From Lycium barbarum (lineage: Eukaryota > Streptophyta > Magnoliopsida > Solanales > Solanaceae), in assembly GCF_019175385.1 (NCBI RefSeq), contig NC_083340.1:14272336-14336335 (forward strand): a DNA stretch of 64,000 bases, read 5' to 3'. Below, piece by piece: positions 58,857-64,000 of this stretch (position 1 is its first letter; the number at the start of each line of letters is the position of its first letter). A program made the position numbers and the translations under genes. The notes beneath the pieces are model-generated. The model made no database searches. It was not told where the DNA came from and saw only the letters and a list, made by a program, of their open reading frames with translations.

Positions 58857-61800
58857 ATGCCTCCGAGGAAGAAGAAAGTTAGTAGTATAATGGGCACTGC
58901 TGGCGAAGGCCCGAGCCGAGCACCGCCACCTGAGTTAGAGCATGGCGAGGCTCAGAGCGCTACCCCCTCGCATGCTACCTCTACTCCATCAAGTGCAGAA
59001 GAGCAAGATAGGGCTCCAGACCCTCCGGCTCCTCATCCTCCAGATCTTCACCCCGCTGCTACAGAACAGGACTTGCGAGACGCAGTCTAGTTATTGACTA
59101 GATTGGTGGCTGCTCAGACTCAGCGGCAGGCTGGCCTTCCGGATAGGGATGTCAGTTCCCGTGTACCTGGCTTTTATACCTTGGACCCTCCGGTGTTCAC
59201 GGGGACAAACCCGAAGGATGACCCTCAGAATTTTATAGATCGAATGGGCCGCGCTTTGAGGGTAATGCATGCTTCTGACACAGAATCAGTGGAGTTAGCT
59301 TCTCATAGACTGTGGGATGTGGCCGCGGTATGGTTTGAGTCTTGGCAACAATCGAGAGGGCCGAACGCACCTCCAGCAGTATGGTCGGAATTCACCAGAG
59401 CCTTTTTGGATCATTATCTGCCCGCTGAGATTCGCAGAGCTAGAGCTGATGAATTTCTAATGCTTCGTCAGAACAATATGAGCGTTAGGGAGTATAGTTT
59501 GAAGTTTAACTCCTTGGTGAGATACGCCTCGGTGATGGTGGCTGAAATGGAAGATAGGGTACATCGTTTTGTGACGGGACTTGGGCCTCACTTGATTAAG
59601 GATTGTATGACGGCTTCGTTATAGATTGGTATGGATATTGCTCGTATTCAGGCGTACGCTCAAAATTTGGAGGACCTTGAACGCCGACAGCGGACTGAGC
59701 AAGAACCGAGAAGGGTCAGTTATAAGCGGGCCAGATCCGCAGGTTATTCAGGCGCTTATCAGGAAGATTATAGGCCCCATCCTTATAGAAGATCAGATCC
59801 TTCAGCGGCTAGTACACCTTCCAGGTTCCAGAGGCAGCGTTATGATAGACCCACTTATTCTGGACCGAGCCGAGGCTCGAGAGCGTCAGTTCCTGCTTAC
59901 AGAAGAGAATCTAGCTAGGTAAGGCCTCCATTGCCCCGTTGTGACCAGTGCGGTAAAGGCCACTCTGGCCAGTGCCGCCAAGGTATGGGGGTGTGTTACT
60001 CTTATGGGCAGCCTGGTCATGTTATGGAAAACTGTCCATCTCATGGTAGAGGAGGCCCGGCTCAGCCAACAGGTTCGATCGCAGGATCTTCATCTTCTGT
60101 TCGCCCTCCTGGACAAGGTTCTTCTCCAGCCCCAGCAGGTAGAGGTAGGGGAAGAGGTCAGGTATCTGCTTCTGGCAGTAACCAGAATCTTATTTATGCA
60201 CTTGCAGGACGGCAGGATCTTGAGTCGTCTCCAGATGTTGTGACAGGTATCTTATATATTTGTTCGTATGATGTCTATGCATTGATCGATCCGGGTTCCA
60301 CGTTATCTTATATCACACCTTATATTGCTGATAAGTTCGGTATAAAGCCCGAATCTTTGTCCAAGCCTTTCTTGGTTTCTACTCCGATCGGGGAACCTGT
60401 TATTGCAAGACGAATTTATCGTAAGTGTGTGGTTACGATATGTGGTCGTGAAACAGTTGCAAATCTAGTGGAGTTAGAAATGGTGGACTTTGATGCTATC
60501 ATGGGAATGGATTGGCTGGCCTCTTGCTATGCCAATGTGGAATGTTGGTCTAAAATTGTGAAATTTCAGTTTCCGGGTGAACCAGTCCTTAAATGGATGG
60601 GCAATAGCCCAGCACCAAAGGGTAGGTTTATTTCCTACCTTAAAGCGCGAAAAATGATTTCCAAAGGGTATATTCATCATTTGGTTCGAGTTAGAAGCAC
60701 TGAAGCTAAACCGCCAACGTTGCAATCCGTTCCTGTAGTTAATGAATTTCAGGATGTATTCCCCGACGAATTACCAGGCCTCCCTCCCGAAAGGGAAATT
60801 GAATTTGCGATTGATGTGTATTCGGACACTCAACCCATCTGTATTCCCCCTTATCGTATGTCCCCTGTCGAGTTGCGCGAATTGAAAGTGCAATTGCAGG
60901 ACTTGTTAGACAAGGGCTTCATTAGGCCCAGTACTTCTCCGTGGGGAGCACCGGTATTATTTGTGCGCAAGAAGGATGGCTCACTAAGAATGTGTATTGA
61001 CTACCGGCAGTTGAATAAGGTGACTATCAAGAACAAGTATCCATTTCCTAGAATTGATAATTTGTTTGACCAGCTACAGGGTGCTAAATGATTCTCGAAG
61101 ATTCACTTAAGGTCAGGGTATCATCAGCTACGAGTAAAAGGGGAAGACATTCCGAAGACAGCTTTCCGAACGAGATATGGGCAATTTGAATTCTTAGTTA
61201 TGTCCTTCGGATTGACAAATGCTCCTGTGGCCTTTATGGCGCTAATGAACACCATATTCCGACCCTTCTTGGATATTTTTGTTATTGTGTTCATTGACGA
61301 CATCTTGGTATATTCTCGTTCGGAGAGGGAACATGCTGATCACCTCCGAAAAGTGTTGCAAACATTGTGAGATCAAAGGCTCTATGCTAAATTTTCCAAA
61401 TGTGAATTTTGGCTAACTTCAGTGGCTTTTCTTGGCCATATTGTGTCCGATGAAGGTATTAAAGTTGATGATCGGAAGATTGAAGCCGTTAAGAACTGGC
61501 CTCGACCAACAACCGCTTCGGAAGTTCGAAGTTTCTTGGGTCTTGCTGGATATTATCGAAGATTTGTAGAGGGATTTTCTTCTATAGCGGCTCCCTTTAC
61601 AAAGTTAACTCAGAAGGGGGCCAAGTTTCAATGGTCAGAAGCGTGCGAGCGGATTTTCCAGAAATTGAATGATAAGTTGATATCTGCCCCTATCCTCACC
61701 CTTCCAGAAGGCACCGAGGGTTACAGTGTATACTGTGATGCGTCACGCACCGGTCTGGGTTGTGTGTTGATGCAAAATGGTAAGGTAATTACTTATGCCT

Positions 61801-62323
61801 CCCGACAACTACGAAAACATGAGCAAAATTATCCAACTCATGATCTAGAGCTGGCGGCAGTGATTCACGCTCTAAAGATATGGCGGCATTATTTATATGG
61901 AGTTCATGTCGATATCTACACGGACCATAAAATCCTTCAATATATATTTAGGCAAAAGGAATTGAATTTGAGGCAGCGAAGATGGCTCGAATTGCTAAAG
62001 GATTATGATGCTGAGATTTTATATCATCCCGGCAAAGCTAATGTTGTAGCTGATGCCCTAAGTCGCAAATCAATGGGAAGTCTATTGTATGTGCCAGCAG
62101 AAAAATTAGAAATAACCAGAGAACTTCATCGCTTAGCAAATTTGGGAGTTCGCTTACTAGATTCGGAAGACATTGGAATTGCTTTACAGAATATATCCCA
62201 ATCGACTCTTGCCTCTATGAAGATCCAGTTTTAATTAACATTAAGGAAGGAGTGCAACAAAATAGGATCTCAGCCTTCGAACTGGATTCAAATGGGTTTC
62301 TTAAACATCGAGGTCGAGACAGG
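58857..62323 (+). pseudogene. gag-pol of the Gypsy element, five in-frame stops and one frameshift
   Basis: One continuous frame from ATG 58857 (MPPRKKK) to about 62215. Gag: retrotrans_gag-like region with FTGTNPKDDPQNFIDRM and WFESW (about 59190-59345), then a zinc knuckle (about 59981-60025) whose second Cys is now Tyr (CYSYGQPGH). Protease: [57 protein letters not shown]. RNase [23 protein letters not shown], and the end DALSRK. Stops: TAG at 59088, 59622 and 59916; TGA at 61089 and 61368. A 1-bp shift near 62215 breaks the frame after RNase H. Integrase is deleted. It cannot make a full polyprotein. Confidence 0.92.
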
Positions 62324-62919
62324 ATCATGCATTGCATTTTGTGCTACTTCCAGATGTTCAGTTTTCTTTTGCCTATATTAATGTCACATTTTATCTTAAT
62401 TATGTTATTGCCCTCCTGCCTTACATACTCAGTACTTTTATCCGTACTGACGTCCCATTGCCCGGGACGCTGCATTTCGTGCTGCAGGCGCTGACAGATT
62501 TTTGGAGGAGCAACCGCAGTAGGATCCTCCAGCTTCAGCGGTGCTAGCAAGTACCACTACTCCGGGCTTGCTACCTTTTGGTATTTTTCTGTTAGTGTAA
62601 TATATGTTCATATGTATACTCTTAGAGGCTCATGGACATTGTGGGATATGTAATTATTATGTATGGCCTTGTCGGCCTTGTTTTGGCTTCTTGACATGTT
62701 TCTGATAGCCTTGTCGGCTTTACGATATACTTGATGTTGTAGCGACCTTGTCGGTCCGCATATGTATATATGTGTTGATTTATCGAATACTTTTATGTTA
62801 GCCCTTTTCCGCGAGCAGACGTTCTTGAGTTATGGTATGTGATGTCCAAGTAACAGTTAAGTCATGTGACTTCGGCCTACGGGTCGGAGCCTGTCCTACT
62901 CCTCGTCGGGGGTGTGACA
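62324..62919 (+). repeat. 3' LTR remnant of the Gypsy element
   Basis: 596 bp collinear with 58058-58653, the last third of the 5' LTR, with about nine substitutions by eye and no indel. The deletion junction lies at the shared 'atcatgcattg' (58058/62324). Confidence 0.93.
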
Positions 62920-62924
62920 TATTC
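62920..62924. repeat. Target-site duplication TATTC (right)
   Basis: Matches 56682-56686. Confidence 0.9.
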
Positions 62925-64000
62925 ACAAAGCGATCATGACATCAAATACTGTCTTTATCAAACTGCCTAATGTTTTGGAGATCAAATATATCACAAGGAC
63001 GGGGAAAAAGTAGTAGAGAAGAATCAAGGGAATGAACAGAGTTGTATCCGCACTGTTTATCAATAAAAATATTATTGTTTCTTATTTTTTGTTTGTGGTT
63101 GCAGTTTATTTTCCGCATATCAAAATTTGTTGCAAACAATGTATAATTTAAAATTTATTGGTACAATCACTTATGACACTTGGTAGATGATACTGACTCT
63201 ATCCTTCCAAGAAATTCAGGAGCTAGTTGAAAAGCATGGATTCAACATTAACCATGGTTCTGAATTCTGATGGAATTCATGTTTTCAATTCTTTCTCAGA
63301 TCTACTCGGACAAGTTAACGGACTTTCAAACATGGACCTATGGAACTTTCCAGCTTTCATAAATAAGCAAACAAAACTATCCCACAATTTATGAAACCCC
63401 TTGAGCCATCTTGTAAATTTCGTGAATTTTGGTCAGGACAAATACTATTAGGCTCATCTTAATGATCATGTCAAGCTTGAAATTGTAACTTCTTGCAGAT
63501 CAATGATCAATGGAGACTCAACTTTAATTGAAAAAAGAAAAAGAAAAAAGATAGGACTTCGTAACTTTATAGAGATATATGCATCCTAGGTACATTTTAT
63601 AGGCTAGTTGTGCGTTGGGGCTAATGCAAGATATACAGATATATCTTCATTGATATGAACAGCGAGTACCATGAATAATTTAGAACCTCAGATTCTAATA
63701 TAATTAACGGCATTATTAGTTCAAAAAGGTAGTAACATATTTCTGATTATTAAAGTTGTGCAGCTTAGTCAATCGTTTAGTTATACAAATGAAGTCTATC
63801 AGTAGTTTACACGTTATTACCCTACCGTGTATAGCTTTCCTGTGGTGGGTTCAGTCCGGGCCGATGTACAGTTCAAAAGACGAGAGTTCGGCAGAATTTA
63901 GTAATTTTTATGGTAAATTCTATAATTATTTTATGAATTTCCGTAATATGTATTCAGAAAGATAGTCTTAGTTATGCTTGGACAGTCTAAGTATATTTTC
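62925..64000. other. Intergenic to window end, no gene seen
   Basis: AT-rich sequence; the longest ORF (63756-63965, 69 codons) has no recognisable motif and no promoter context. Confidence 0.6.

Larger units (their letters stand above)
56687..62919 (+). mobile_element. Ty3/Gypsy LTR retrotransposon, internally deleted
   Basis: A 6233-bp insertion bounded by TGTTACACC...GGTGTGACA and a perfect 5-bp duplication TATTC. Order: 5' LTR, PBS, gag, protease, reverse transcriptase, RNase H; then the sequence jumps into the 3' LTR remnant at 62324. Integrase, any chromodomain, the polypurine tract and about 1.37 kb of the 3' LTR are missing. Confidence 0.95.

Noticed and set aside
58857..59090. Separate small gene MPPRKKK... 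upstream of gag
   Set aside because: It is the N-terminus of gag cut off by an in-frame TAG; the reading frame continues directly after it.
62252..62494. 80-codon ORF after RNase H
   Set aside because: It is a fusion of a frameshifted pol remnant with LTR sequence created by the deletion junction; the same LTR ORF occurs at 58066-58281.

Overview
The window looks like nuclear DNA of a dicot plant, most likely a member of the Solanaceae. Genes are spliced (GT-AG introns up to about 2 kb), intergenic DNA is very AT-rich, and it is full of plant MITEs, SINEs, hAT, MULE and CACTA elements and a Ty3/Gypsy retrotransposon of types I associate with Solanaceae genomes. The family assignment is an inference; I cannot name the species.

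Layout. 1-13.5 kb is intergenic: an LTR end at the left edge, a Helitron-like 3' end, SINE debris, several MITEs and a 2.07-kb hAT-like element (7828-9900) with a perfect 8-bp target duplication and another element nested in it. 13.8-30.2 kb holds three ordinary forward-strand genes: an ARF-GAP of the AGD8/9/10 type (13777-20205, 7 coding exons, 410 aa), a ubiquitin-specific protease of the UBP20/21 type (22728-27988, 8 coding exons, 715 aa) and a small universal-stress-protein-like gene (28685-30157, 4 coding exons, 232 aa). I reconstructed the exons by hand from reading frame, splice sites and conserved motifs.

31.5-55.3 kb is a tandem cluster of four reverse-strand genes for secreted glycine-rich (cell-wall type) proteins: A (31562-32485), B (37347-37942, frameshifted pseudogene), C (41309-42127) and D (54368-55183). 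C and D are nearly identical and sit in duplicated 2.3-kb segments; B is an older relative and A the most distant. Because the segments are paralogous, one copy serves as the 'empty site' for insertions in another. This exposes a 912-bp hAT element upstream of B and a 9.75-kb nested insertion upstream of C: a CACTA element (43512-52194, TTA target duplication) inside a MULE-like element (43193-52940) inside an old MITE.

56.7-62.9 kb is a Ty3/Gypsy retrotransposon with a 5-bp target duplication. It has lost integrase and most of its 3' LTR, and its gag-pol frame is closed by five in-frame stops and one frameshift. 62.9-64 kb shows no gene.

The three single-copy genes have unrelated housekeeping roles (vesicle traffic, deubiquitination, a probable nucleotide-binding stress protein); only the glycine-rich cluster forms a functional group. 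I found no CRISPR, operon-like or otherwise new molecular system. The most informative content is the birth-and-decay history of the glycine-rich cluster and the nested transposons that can be ordered in time from it.
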